Source: Clostridium chauvoei | GTDB lineage: Bacteria > Bacillota > Clostridia > Clostridiales > Clostridiaceae | NCBI RefSeq assembly: GCF_002327185.1 | Contig: NZ_CP018624.1 | Location: 744,001-808,000, forward strand | DNA length: 64,000 nt | Reading direction: 5' to 3' | In this document: one piece after another, positions 8,890-17,733 of the stretch | How positions within the stretch are numbered: the stretch's first letter is position 1 | Layout: every line of letters begins with the position of its first letter | Notes under the pieces: model-generated | Told to the model about the DNA's origin: nothing | Databases searched by the model: none | What the model saw: only the letters and a program-made list of their open reading frames with translations | Translations under genes and position numbers: made by a program

Positions 8890-9363
8890 TTGGAGAGATT
8901 AAATAAAATTTTAAATAGCAAGGAATATAAGGGATATATTAAAAAATTAGAAGGCTATGAAAAAGATAGGGAGTTTTGTAAACATGACTTTAATCATTTT
9001 ACAGATTTAGCAAGAATAGCTTATATAAAAGTTTTAGAAAGAGGACTTTTATATGATAAAGAAATAATATATACTATTGCATTTTTACATGATATAGGTA
9101 GAGTATTACAGTATGAAAGTAATATACCCCATCATGAAGGAAGTGCAATAATTGCAAAAGAGCTTTTAGAAAAAAATAATTTCTCTAATGATGAAATAGA
9201 GCTTATTTTAAAATGTATAATAAATCATAGAAAAGATAGTGAAAGTGAACTTGAAAAGATAATATACGAATGTGATAAGTTATCAAGAAATTGTTTTTCA
9301 TGTAAAGCAATTTCTAATTGCTATTGGGATGAAAATAAGAAAAATAAGCTTATCAAGTATTAA
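8890..9363 (+). CDS. HD domain phosphohydrolase in the folate operon
   Basis: A 157-residue HD-superfamily metal-dependent phosphohydrolase. Visible metal-binding residues: HDFNHFTDLAR (first His), FLHDIGRVLQY (the HD pair, near residue 68), then HHEGS and IINHRKDSE. The short C-terminal part carries several Cys residues (CDKLSRNCFSCKAISNC), possibly a metal site. It has a TTG start 10 bases after folE, with a run of G residues as ribosome site, and precedes folP, so it is embedded in the folate operon. No Nudix or other dihydroneopterin triphosphate phosphatase is present in the operon. A role in that step is inference. Confidence 0.8.
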   Translation: MERLNKILNSKEYKGYIKKLEGYEKDREFCKHDFNHFTDLARIAYIKVLERGLLYDKEIIYTIAFLHDIGRVLQYESNIPHHEGSAIIAKELLEKNNFSNDEIELILKCIINHRKDSESELEKIIYECDKLSRNCFSCKAISNCYWDENKKNKLIKY

Positions 9364-9376
9364 AGGGGTGTAATAT

Positions 9377-10186
9377 ATGAATATAGGAAGTAAAAATTTT
9401 AATATAGGTGATAGAACATTTATTATGGGGATATTAAATGTAACTCCAGATTCATTTTCAGATGGAGGAAAATTCAACGAGATAGATGCAGCTGTAAGAA
9501 GAGTAAAGGAAATGATAGAAGAAGGTGTTGACATAATAGATATTGGTGGAGAATCAACTAGACCAGGATCAGATTATGTAACAGAAACGGAAGAAATAGA
9601 AAGAGTTGTTCCAATAATAAAAGCTATAAAGGAATTTTTTGATATACCAATTTCAATAGATACCTATAAAAGTAAAACAGCAGAAGAAGCAATAAAAGCA
9701 GGGGCAGATATTATAAATGATATTTGGGGCTTTAAGAAAGATGAAAATATGGCTAAAGTGGCAGCTAAATATAATGTTCCATGTATTTTGATGCATAATA
9801 GAGAACCTAAAAAATACATTAATTTAATGGAAGAAGTACTTAAGGATTTAGAAGAGAGTATAGCTATTGCAACAACAGCTGGAGTCAAAAAGGAAAATAT
9901 AATATTAGATCCAGGCATTGGGTTTGCTAAAACCTATGAAGAAAATTTAATTGTAATGAACAATTTAGAAATGATAGTTAATATGGGATACCCTGTTCTA
10001 CTTGCAACATCTAGAAAGTCAATGATAGGCTTAACTTTAGATCTTCCAGCAGATGATAGAGTTGAAGGGACACTTTCAACAACAGTAATGGGAATAATGA
10101 AAGGTTGTCATTTTGTTAGAGTTCATGACATTAAGGAGAATAAAAGGGTAGCAGTAATGACAAATAAAATATTAAATGCAAAGTAA
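9377..10186 (+). CDS. folP: Dihydropteroate synthase
   Basis: Condenses p-aminobenzoate with hydroxymethyl-dihydropterin pyrophosphate and is the sulfonamide target. At 269 residues it is a standard TIM-barrel enzyme. Signatures: MGILNVTPDSFSDGG near residue 17, the second signature DIGGESTRPGSD, SIDTYKS, DIWGFK, and late LLATSRKSMIG and VRVHDI. A GGGGTG ribosome site precedes the ATG. Confidence 0.96.
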   Translation: MNIGSKNFNIGDRTFIMGILNVTPDSFSDGGKFNEIDAAVRRVKEMIEEGVDIIDIGGESTRPGSDYVTETEEIERVVPIIKAIKEFFDIPISIDTYKSKTAEEAIKAGADIINDIWGFKKDENMAKVAAKYNVPCILMHNREPKKYINLMEEVLKDLEESIAIATTAGVKKENIILDPGIGFAKTYEENLIVMNNLEMIVNMGYPVLLATSRKSMIGLTLDLPADDRVEGTLSTTVMGIMKGCHFVRVHDIKENKRVAVMTNKILNAK

Positions 10187-10200
10187 GAAGGTGATAATTT

Positions 10201-11022
10201 ATGGGTAAATTATATTTAGAGAATATAGAGATATTTGCTAATCATGGTGTGTTCCAAGAAGAAAAAAATTTAGGGCAAAAGTTTATAATAAGTTTAGAGC
10301 TTAAATTAAATACAAGAGATGCGGCAATAACTGGAGATTTAAACAAGTCTGTTCATTATGGTGAACTATGTCATGAAATAGAAAAAGAATTTCAAAAAGA
10401 AAGCTATGATTTAATAGAAACAGCAGCAGAAAAAATAGCAGAGTTTATATTATTTAATTATGAGTTAGTAAAAGAAGTTAAGGTTATACTAAAAAAACCT
10501 TGGGCTCCAATAGGAAGACATTTAGATTATGCAGCTATAGAAATAACTAGAGGATGGCATAAGGCATATATATCTTTAGGAAGCAATATAGGACATAAAG
10601 AAGAAAATATAAAGGAAGCTATAGAAAAAGTAAATAATAGTAAATATATTAAAGTTAATAAAATATCAACTTTAATAGAAACAGAACCTTGGGGTTATGA
10701 AGAGCAAGATGTTTTTATAAATGGAGCAATAGAAGTATATACTACCCTTTCACCAAAAGAATTAATAAAAGAACTTTTAAAAATAGAATCAGATATGAAA
10801 AGAGAAAGAGTATTAAGATGGGGACCTAGAATTATAGATTTAGATGTAATATTCTATGATAATTTAATTTCAAGTGATGAAGAAATTATTATTCCACATC
10901 CAAGAATGGAAGAGAGGGAGTTTGTATTAAAACCATTAAATGAAATAGCTCCAAATATGTTACACCCTATTTTAAATAAAAGAGTTTTTAGATTATTAGA
11001 GGAATTAAAAGAAAATAATTAA
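10201..11022 (+). CDS. folBK: Fused dihydroneopterin aldolase / HPPK
   Basis: A two-domain folate enzyme of 273 residues. Residues 1-118 are dihydroneopterin aldolase (FANHGVFQEEKNLGQKF, SVHYGELC, LIETAAEKIAE, and KKPWAPIGRHLDYAAIEI). Residues 122-273 are 6-hydroxymethyl-7,8-dihydropterin pyrophosphokinase (YISLGSNIGHKEENI, TEPWGYEEQDVFINGAIE, ERVLRWGPRIIDLDVIFYD, IPHPRMEEREFVL). The fusion puts two consecutive steps on one chain. It is the last gene of the operon and is followed by a terminator. Confidence 0.96.
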   Translation: MGKLYLENIEIFANHGVFQEEKNLGQKFIISLELKLNTRDAAITGDLNKSVHYGELCHEIEKEFQKESYDLIETAAEKIAEFILFNYELVKEVKVILKKPWAPIGRHLDYAAIEITRGWHKAYISLGSNIGHKEENIKEAIEKVNNSKYIKVNKISTLIETEPWGYEEQDVFINGAIEVYTTLSPKELIKELLKIESDMKRERVLRWGPRIIDLDVIFYDNLISSDEEIIIPHPRMEEREFVLKPLNEIAPNMLHPILNKRVFRLLEELKENN

Positions 11023-11053
11023 AAAAACGGATATTTGATATCCGCTTTTTTTA
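11020..11053. terminator. Bidirectional terminator after the folate operon
   Basis: CGGATA/TATCCG stem with a TTTGA loop, flanked by A and T runs. It serves both folBK and the convergent lipoprotein gene. Confidence 0.85.
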
Positions 11054-11542
11054 TTAGCCTTCAAAGCCTCTTGATATTTTTTCTATATATTCACAGAATT
11101 TATAAAGGTTATAATATGCGGGGACATCCTCCATAGTTATAATATCTTCTTTATAAATTCCATCCCAAGGATACACAGAAATTTGTTTATCATTAAAGGC
11201 ATTTATAACATATTTTGCATTTTCAAATTCTATTATTAATTTATATCTAGGTTTAATATTTTCTTCTAAAGTTGTATCATAACTAGATTCTTTTAAAGAC
11301 TCTATAAACTCTAAAAGGATACTATGTTCTTCTGGATTTACATCATAATATTTATAAACATTTAAATCAAAAATTTTAAGAGTGTAGGATTCTTTATTTA
11401 CTAACTTTGTATATATTTCTTCTGTATAAAAATAAGGTGTAGGTTTATTTTTAGCATTTATGTATTCAGGACCAGCTAAGCTACATCCAGGTAAAATACA
11501 AATAAATAATAAAATAATAATTAATTTAAAGTAACGTTTCAC
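11054..11542 (-). CDS. Putative lipoprotein of unknown function
   Basis: A 162-residue secreted protein with a type II signal peptide: a KRYFK positive start, a hydrophobic stretch, then the lipobox LPGCS with the lipidated Cys at about residue 20. The rest is polar, beta-rich and aromatic-rich, with no enzyme motif that I recognise. It may belong to the DUF4883 group seen in clostridia, but I hold that loosely. It is convergent to the folate operon and monocistronic. Confidence 0.75.
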   Translation of the reverse strand: MKRYFKLIIILLFICILPGCSLAGPEYINAKNKPTPYFYTEEIYTKLVNKESYTLKIFDLNVYKYYDVNPEEHSILLEFIESLKESSYDTTLEENIKPRYKLIIEFENAKYVINAFNDKQISVYPWDGIYKEDIITMEDVPAYYNLYKFCEYIEKISRGFEG

Positions 11543-11660
11543 TATAATCCTCCAATTATATCAATTTCTTTATAAACTTATTCTAAAACAATAAAATTTA
11601 GAACATTTTCCTTTTTAATGAATACTATATAATTATAAATAATTTTCCTTGGAGGATATC

Positions 11661-12094
11661 GTGAAGTTTGGGATTGATATTAATAATAGGAAAATGTTAA
11701 TTACTATTGTAGAGAAAATGAAAGAAAAAGGACATTGGGTAGTAGATTTATCAAATGAAGCAAGTGGGAATAGAGGACAAATAGTTTTTAGGAAGGCTTT
11801 GCTAGCGAATTTAACCAATATAGATTTTTATATGGGAATTGAATTTGTAGATAAGCTACCTATTTATGAAGTATTTTATGATGAAAATATTTTATCAGAA
11901 ACCTGTTGTAATGAGATAAAAAATTATTTTCAGGATTAAATAAAGAATTGAACTGTACTGGTCAAAGTAATTTGTACTTGGTAAAAAACACTAAGTCACC
12001 GGCAATATATATTAAAATACCTATGTCAGATAAAGGTATCATAGAGAGTGATTATCTAGATAAACTTATAGAAATATTAGTAAAGCTTCAATAG
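11661..12094 (+). pseudogene. Frameshifted, degenerate N-acetylmuramoyl-L-alanine amidase-like gene
   Basis: Frame 1 runs from a GTG at 11661 (GGAGG upstream) to a stop at 11937-11939. The downstream frame from about 11933 to 12094 continues the same protein (GLNKELNCTGQSNLYLVKNT). One base missing near 11930 separates them; adding one base gives exactly 144 codons plus stop. The whole resembles an Amidase_3 fold (RKALLANLTNIDFYMGIEF, LYLVKNTKSPAIYIKI), but the zinc ligands normally in DPGHGG, SIHAN and VEIGF are replaced (GIDINN, YMGIEF, YIKIPM). Even a repaired protein should therefore lack amidase chemistry. Family call is by pattern only. Confidence 0.6.
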
Positions 12095-12126
12095 CTCTGA
12101 CAGGAGTTTTCTTGTTAGAGTTTTTA
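12095..12126 (+). terminator. Terminator after the amidase-like gene
   Basis: CTCTGACAGG pairs with CTTGTTAGAG using G-U pairs around a short T-rich loop, and is followed by a T run at 12121-12125. Confidence 0.6.
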
Positions 12127-12201
12127 TTTTGTAAGTCTTTGTAATAATTTAAAGTTGATTGTAGTAATAATAAATGATTAGTAATTTTAGGAGAGGAAAC
12201 T

Positions 12202-13218
12202 ATGCATATTATAGCAACTGTAGGACCAAAATCATCAGAAAAATGGATCCTAAAAGAGTTTATAAGTAAAGGAGTAGACATATTAAGGCTAAATTGTTCT
12301 CATTTTAATGAAGAGGAATTTTTAGAGGTAGTTAGATATTCAAGAGAAATAAAAAGCGATATACATATAATGACTGATTTATGTGGGGAGAAAATAAGAG
12401 TATCATCTGAACTTAAGGATATTTATAAAATATATAATGGAGAGATAGTGTATTTTTGTGGAGAAGACTTTTATAAAAATATAAATATAGAACAATTAAA
12501 GGATATGAAATTAATTCCACTAACTATTAAAGCTCAAATATTACTTGAGGAAAGTATAAATAATATATCAATGAAAGATAATACTATGAATTTTGAAATA
12601 CTAGAGAAAAAACAAGGGATAATTAAGGCAAAAGTTATAAGAGGTGGAATAGTTAGAAGTGGAAAAGGGTGTAATGTACCTAATTTAAAAAGAAACGAGA
12701 CTTTTTTAAGTGATAAAGATAAAAAAGACATTAAATGGAGTATGGAGAAAAACATAGATATTATTTGTCAATCCTATGTTGAAACTAAAGAAGATATTGA
12801 ATTTTTAAAAGCATATATTGACAATGAATTTGTAGATTATAAAAAACCAGAAATTTGGGCTAAGGTTGAAACACCAGAGGGAATTAAAAATCTTAAAGAT
12901 ATATTAACTGTTACAGACAATGTAGTAATAGGAAGAGGAGATTTAGTGCCAGAGTCAGGAATATTAAAAGCGGTTGAATTGGAAGATAAAGCTATAGAGT
13001 ATATAGTTAAAAATAATAAAAATATAATTGTTGCTACTAATTTATTAAATAGTATGAAGCTTGGTAGTAGAGCAAGTCTACCAGAAGTAGAAAGTATCTA
13101 TACATTTATTAAAAAAGGTGTAGGAGGTTTTTTACTTGCAGGGGAAACGTCAATAGGGAAAGCTCCAATTAAAACTATAGATTTTTTAAATAATGCAATA
13201 AAGTACTATAAGGATTAA
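12202..13218 (+). CDS. Short pyruvate-kinase-like protein
   Basis: A 338-residue protein with the pyruvate kinase barrel but without the C-terminal domain (ordinary enzymes are about 470 residues or longer). Active-site motifs are largely kept: IIATVGPKS, ILRLNCSH (R-x-N-x-S-H), WAKVETPEGIKN (catalytic Lys and Glu ligand), VIGRGDLVPE (Asp ligand), IIVATNLLNSM and LLAGETSIGKAP. The usual DTKGPEIR is changed to DLCGEKIR. A shortened B domain covers about residues 75-175. Loss of the regulatory domain suggests an unregulated kinase or a paralogue acting on another enolate. The ATG has GGAGAGG upstream. Confidence 0.8.
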   Translation: MHIIATVGPKSSEKWILKEFISKGVDILRLNCSHFNEEEFLEVVRYSREIKSDIHIMTDLCGEKIRVSSELKDIYKIYNGEIVYFCGEDFYKNINIEQLKDMKLIPLTIKAQILLEESINNISMKDNTMNFEILEKKQGIIKAKVIRGGIVRSGKGCNVPNLKRNETFLSDKDKKDIKWSMEKNIDIICQSYVETKEDIEFLKAYIDNEFVDYKKPEIWAKVETPEGIKNLKDILTVTDNVVIGRGDLVPESGILKAVELEDKAIEYIVKNNKNIIVATNLLNSMKLGSRASLPEVESIYTFIKKGVGGFLLAGETSIGKAPIKTIDFLNNAIKYYKD

Positions 13219-13300
13219 AATACTTTATAATCTTTATAAAGAGTTAACTTCTTATTTCGAAAATAGAATTATAAAACATTAAGAGATGAGGAGAATTAAT

Positions 13301-14070
13301 ATGTACACAGTATTGCATATAGAACAAAGTGAATTTTTCTTAAAAATAGTTAAAAGTGAAGTATTAGGGAAGGGATATCAGTATATTTCAACAGAAAGCT
13401 TTAATGAGGCTAGCCGTATATTAGAGAATGATAAAATAGATTTAATAATAACATCTTTTTATGCAAAGGGTGGTAAACTTGAAGATTTCGTTAAAGATGT
13501 GAATTCTGAATACAACATACCTATATTTGTTGTTACTAGCAATGATGTAGATGAGAGTAGCAGAAATATTATTAATTTAGGGATTAGCGAATATATTTTA
13601 AAGAAAGATTTACAAGTGGAAATAAAAAACATCTAGATACAATCTTTAGAGAAGATGAATATATGAGATGTTTAAAAGAAGTTAAGATAGCAGTATTAGA
13701 AGACAATAAGCTTGAAAGAATAATAGAAAAGAAAATGCTAGAGGATCATGGAATAAAAAATGTCGATTATTATCAATCAGGAAGTGATCTTTTAAATAGT
13801 GAAGAAAAGTATGATATATATTTAGTAGATATCATATTAAAAAATGAATTTGGAAAAGACATTATAAGAAGAATAAGAAGAAATAATATAGATTCATCTA
13901 TAATAGCGGTTACAGGATTAGATAATCAAAAGACACTTGCTAATCTATTAAATACTGGTGCAAATGACTTTATAACAAAACCTGTTAATGAAGATATGTT
14001 TATTGCAAAGTTAAAATCCAATGTAAGAGTTTATAATTTAGAGAAGAAACTTAAAAAATACCAAAAATAA
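13301..14070 (+). pseudogene. Tandem response-regulator receiver gene, split by a -1 frameshift
   Basis: Two receiver domains lie in adjacent frames. The first (from ATG 13301, with GAGGAG upstream) has the fold but lost the phospho-acceptor Asp (DLIITSFYA). It stops at 13634-13636. The second (continuous in the -1 frame from 13630) is canonical: AVLEDN, DIYLVDIIL, IIAVTG, and FITKPVN. The join falls at A AAA AAC (13624-13630), a classic -1 slippery heptamer; shifting there gives one open frame of 256 residues. The C-terminal LEKKLKKYQK looks like a linker to a lost output domain (GGDEF in related proteins). It is either a broken gene or a programmed frameshift. Confidence 0.65.
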
Positions 14071-14092
14071 AAAATTAACAAATTGTTTACAA

Positions 14093-14134
14093 CCCTCCTT
14101 GATTAACATAAAATGTATTCAAGGGGGAGTTTTT
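14093..14134 (+). terminator. Hairpin covering the ribosome site of the ABC exporter operon
   Basis: CCCTCCTTGA (14093-14102) pairs with TCAAGGGGG (14119-14127) and a short T run follows. The 3' arm is the ribosome site for the ATG at 14135. This is the same layout as upstream of the holin gene: terminator or ribosome-site occlusion for read-through transcripts. Confidence 0.45.
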
Positions 14135-14925
14135 ATGTGTAATTTAAATAATAAAGTAATAGAAATTAAAGATTTAAAAATGAGCTATGGTAGTAAAAAG
14201 ATGTATTAAAGGGTATCAATCTAGATATAGAAAAAGGAAATATAATTGGATACATAGGTCCAAATGGAGCAGGAAAAAGTACAACAGTAAAAATAATATT
14301 AGGATTAGTTAAAGGATTTACAGGTGAAGTTAAAGTATTTGGACAAGATATAACTAAGGATGATGGAAATTATAAAAAAAGAATAGGTTATGTTCCTGAA
14401 GTTCCAGAGATATATGATAGTCTGACGGGAAAAGAATACTTAACTTTTATAGGTGAACTTTATGGCTTAGATTATGAGAAAGCAGATGAAAAAGCTAAAA
14501 AACTTATGACTATTATGGGAATAAGGGAGGTATATTATAAGAGAATATCTTCTTATTCAAAAGGAATGAAACAAAAGTTAATAATTATATCAAGTTTGCT
14601 TCATAATCCAGATATATTATTTTTAGATGAGCCACTTAGTGGTTTAGATGCCAATAGTGTAATGATTATTAAAGAGATATTAGCAGAGCTTGCAAGACAA
14701 GGGAAAACTATATTTTACTCGTCTCATATAATGGAAGTTGTTGAAAAAATAAGTGATAGAATAATCCTTATAAATGATGGAAATATTGTAGCTGATGGAG
14801 CATTTAATGAATTACAAGATAATTGTAAGGAAGGATCTCTTGAAGGAATATTTAATCAATTAACTGGATTTAATGACCATAAAGAGTTAGCTGAAAAATT
14901 TATATCTATAGTTAAAGAGGTGTAG
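14135..14925 (+). pseudogene. ABC transporter ATP-binding protein, frameshifted
   Basis: The gene begins at ATG 14135 (AAGGGGGAG upstream) and stops early at 14207-14209. Restoring one base in the A run at 14195-14199 gives a full 263-residue ABC-2-type ATPase. Its motifs are intact: Walker A GPNGAGKSTT, the Q-loop region RIGYVPEVPEIYDSLTG, a YSKGMKQK signature, and Walker B DILFLDEPLSGLD with the H-loop YSSHIMEV. The 3' end lies four bases from the permease gene. A 140-residue C-terminal piece starting at ATG 14506 would lack the P-loop and be inactive. Base loss, slippage or sequencing error are all possible. Confidence 0.75.
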
Positions 14926-14928
14926 TAT

Positions 14929-16581
14929 ATGAAGGAATTTAAAGTTTTCAAGATACTAGACAGATTAAAAGGGATGTATACAAATTTAGGTGTAGATTAT
15001 GATGTTATGAAACTTATATTAAAAACTAAACTCACTATGGATAGAAGAAAAACGTCTACAGTTTTTAATGGAAATTATAAAAAAAATACTACTTCAGAAA
15101 ATGCTAATAAAGCTATGATAATGTATGTAATTATGGGATTTATAATGATGCTTTTTATAGTAGTTAAAATGAATATTATGTATCAAATGTGTGTTTACTT
15201 TTTTATGTTTATGTTTTTTGTATTGACTATATTTATATCTGACTATGCATCCATACTTTTAGATGTAAGAGATAGTAATATAATATCAACTAAAGGAGTA
15301 AGTTCAAAAACTATAAATGCAGCTAAGATTACTCATATTATTGTTTATTTAGTAACTTTAACTTTAGCTATGGGGGGATTCGGATTAATAGTATCCTTAA
15401 GATATGGAATACTATTTTTCTTAGTATTTTTAATAAATTTAATATTAATAGATTTATTAATGATTATGATAACGGCATTAGCATATTTTTTAGTGCTTAA
15501 ATTTTTTGATGGAGAAAAACTTAAGGATATTATAAACTTTGTTCAAATAGTACTTAGTATATCTATGGTATTGATGTCTCAAGTGCTTCCTAGAATGTTT
15601 TCATTTGTAGATGTTGAAGTTATTTATAATCCTAAATTATGGCATTATTTTATAGCACCAATGTGGTTTGCAGCTCCATTAGAAATGATTGTAGAAAAAA
15701 GAAGTGATAGTTCACTTATTATTATGACTATACTTTCCCTAATAATACCTATAATAACTATATGTATTTATTCTAAATTAACACCTGCTTTTGAAGAGTA
15801 TCTACAAAAGTTAAATAATAATAATTATAAAATTAATAAAGAGAAGTTTAGTTTATACAAAACAATAGGAAAAATAATTTGCAAAGATAAAGAAGAAAGA
15901 ATTTTTTATAACTTTACAAATAATTTAATATCTTCAGAAAGAGAATACAAGCTTAAGGTTTATCCCAATGTAGCTATGGGATTAGTATATCCTTTTCTAT
16001 TTATGATAATTGATAAATCACATAATGAAAGTTTTTCGGCATGGATAGCACGTCTTCCAGAAAGTAAGACTTTTTTAACGATATATTTAGCTCTTATGAT
16101 TATTCCAACTATTATAATGATGATTAAGTATTCAGAAAAATATAGAGGTGCGTGGATTTATGAAATAGTACCTATAAAAAATATATCATCTATATTTAAA
16201 GGATCTATAAAGGCGATATATGTTAAACTGATACTTCCTAGTATACTTATATTATGTATAATATTTACTTGCTTATATTCCTTTGGAGTTATAAAGCATT
16301 TAATAGCAGTGATTTTAGCAAGTATATTTATGTCAATAGTATGTTTTGCAATAGGGGATAAGGCTATACCTTTCTCGTTAGATTTTAAACCAGGAGAAAA
16401 TGGAGGCGATATTTCATCGTTTATATTAACAATGTTTTTAATGGGCATTATTGCTGGAGTACATTTTTTAGCAACATTAATACCTATTGGAATATATATT
16501 TATATAGCAATTCTTTTAATAATAGATATATTGTTATGGAAAAACTCTTTTAATATATCTAAGAAGTCTATAATGAATTAA
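14929..16581 (+). CDS. ABC exporter permease, multi-spanning
   Basis: A 550-residue integral membrane protein with about twelve hydrophobic helices in two clusters (residues 60-285 and 350-550) and a central cytoplasmic loop. It fits the putative ABC-exporter permease group (Put_ABC_export) found beside ABC-2 type ATPases. It starts four bases after the ATPase gene, so the two form one operon, and its function depends on that frameshifted partner. The transported substrate is unknown. An intact permease next to a broken ATPase implies recent loss or an error in the upstream gene. Confidence 0.8.
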   Translation: MKEFKVFKILDRLKGMYTNLGVDYDVMKLILKTKLTMDRRKTSTVFNGNYKKNTTSENANKAMIMYVIMGFIMMLFIVVKMNIMYQMCVYFFMFMFFVLTIFISDYASILLDVRDSNIISTKGVSSKTINAAKITHIIVYLVTLTLAMGGFGLIVSLRYGILFFLVFLINLILIDLLMIMITALAYFLVLKFFDGEKLKDIINFVQIVLSISMVLMSQVLPRMFSFVDVEVIYNPKLWHYFIAPMWFAAPLEMIVEKRSDSSLIIMTILSLIIPIITICIYSKLTPAFEEYLQKLNNNNYKINKEKFSLYKTIGKIICKDKEERIFYNFTNNLISSEREYKLKVYPNVAMGLVYPFLFMIIDKSHNESFSAWIARLPESKTFLTIYLALMIIPTIIMMIKYSEKYRGAWIYEIVPIKNISSIFKGSIKAIYVKLILPSILILCIIFTCLYSFGVIKHLIAVILASIFMSIVCFAIGDKAIPFSLDFKPGENGGDISSFILTMFLMGIIAGVHFLATLIPIGIYIYIAILLIIDILLWKNSFNISKKSIMN

Positions 16582-16706
16582 GATATTATTAATAATTTTG
16601 TATACTTTCTGTAACAGGATTGACACATAAGGGGTGTATTATAAAACCATGATAGTGATGCAGAAAGAGATTTTCATCATTGATCAATAATTATCCCCTT
16701 TAATAA

Positions 16707-16738
16707 AATTAACACCTATTGCTAGGTGTTAATTTTTT
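16707..16738. terminator. Bidirectional terminator
   Basis: Perfect 12 bp stem AATTAACACCTA/TAGGTGTTAATT with a TTGC loop and a T run, between the permease gene and the convergent DUF1540 gene. Just upstream (16629-16700) an AAGGGG/CCCCTT pair encloses a TGATG..CATCA hairpin. This could be a 3' UTR structure or a small RNA; I see no convincing promoter. Confidence 0.8.
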
Positions 16739-16740
16739 AT

Positions 16741-17067
16741 TTATTTATTAGAAAAACTTTCACAATTAGTTTCAGTATAAATTTTTGCTTCGTTTCCAGA
16801 TACGTCAATTGAATTTAAATTACATAATTTATTGTTATTATGGGTGCAACTTTCAACTTGACAAACGATACAATTACAAGGTCCTTCTTCTTTAGTAACA
16901 TTTGTTAAATTACTATAATGTTTTTCATCTAAGAAAGAGCCACAACAAGTATCATGTTTATGGCAAGCTGTTTTACCACCTATATCAACACGATCAGAAA
17001 AACATATACCTGATTTATTATATGAACAATTATTTACATCACAATTAATTTTTTGCATAGAACTCAC
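16741..17067 (-). CDS. Cys-rich DUF1540 protein (two repeats)
   Basis: A 108-residue protein with two copies of the DUF1540 cysteine motif: INCDVNNCSYNKSGICF...CHKHDTCCGSF in the N-terminal half and CIVCQVESCTHNNNKLCN...TNCESF in the C-terminal half. Spacing C-x4-C-x8-C suggests metal or iron-sulfur binding. The family is common in clostridia and has no settled function. It is followed on the same strand by rubrerythrin upstream (24 bases apart), so a shared oxidative-stress or metal role is plausible but inferred. Confidence 0.88.
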   Translation of the reverse strand: MSSMQKINCDVNNCSYNKSGICFSDRVDIGGKTACHKHDTCCGSFLDEKHYSNLTNVTKEEGPCNCIVCQVESCTHNNNKLCNLNSIDVSGNEAKIYTETNCESFSNK

Positions 17068-17090
17068 TCCTTCAAATAAAAGTTTTAATT

Positions 17091-17633
17091 TTAGTGGAAA
17101 TATCTTTCAAGAAGACCTTTGAAGGCTCTTCCATGTCTAGCTTCGTCTTTACACATTTCATGAACACTATCGTGAATTGCGTCTAAATTATTTTGTTTTG
17201 CTAAAGTAGCAAGTTTTTTCTTACCATCACAAGCACCATATTCAGCTTCCACTCTAGCCTTAAGGTTTGCTTTAGTATCTGGAGCAACAACTTCACCTAA
17301 CATTTCAGCAAATCTTGCAGCATGATCAGCTTCTTCAAAAGCTATTCTTTTATAAGCTTCACCAACTTCAGGGAATCCTTCCCTATCAGCTTGACGAGAC
17401 ATTGCTAGATACATTCCAACTTCAGTACATTCACCTATGAAGTTTGCTCTTAACCCTTCTATTATTTCAGCATCGATACCTTCGGCGATTCCAATTCTAT
17501 GTTCATCAGCCCAAGCTAAATCATCTGACATTTCAATGAATTTATCAGCCCCAACTTTACAAACAGGACATATTTCAGGTGGTGTATCTCCTTCATGAAT
17601 ATATCCACAAACAGTACAAACAAATTTTTTCAT
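17091..17633 (-). CDS. Reverse rubrerythrin
   Basis: A 180-residue non-heme iron peroxidase that removes hydrogen peroxide in anaerobes, using electrons from NADH:rubredoxin oxidoreductase. The domain order is reversed relative to classical rubrerythrin. The rubredoxin-like iron site is at the N-terminus ([23 protein letters not shown]), followed by the ferritin-like four-helix bundle with di-iron ligands ([29 protein letters not shown], and a final DEARHGRAF). A GGAGGG ribosome site precedes the ATG. Likely induced by oxygen, as in relatives. Confidence 0.95.
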   Translation of the reverse strand: MKKFVCTVCGYIHEGDTPPEICPVCKVGADKFIEMSDDLAWADEHRIGIAEGIDAEIIEGLRANFIGECTEVGMYLAMSRQADREGFPEVGEAYKRIAFEEADHAARFAEMLGEVVAPDTKANLKARVEAEYGACDGKKKLATLAKQNNLDAIHDSVHEMCKDEARHGRAFKGLLERYFH

Positions 17634-17733
17634 TAAAGTCCCTCCTAGATTTATAAAATTATAGATATAAAATTTATATCTAATTAAAGTATGTCCGAAT
17701 TTTTGAATAATATTTCATATAGAAGGGGGCATT

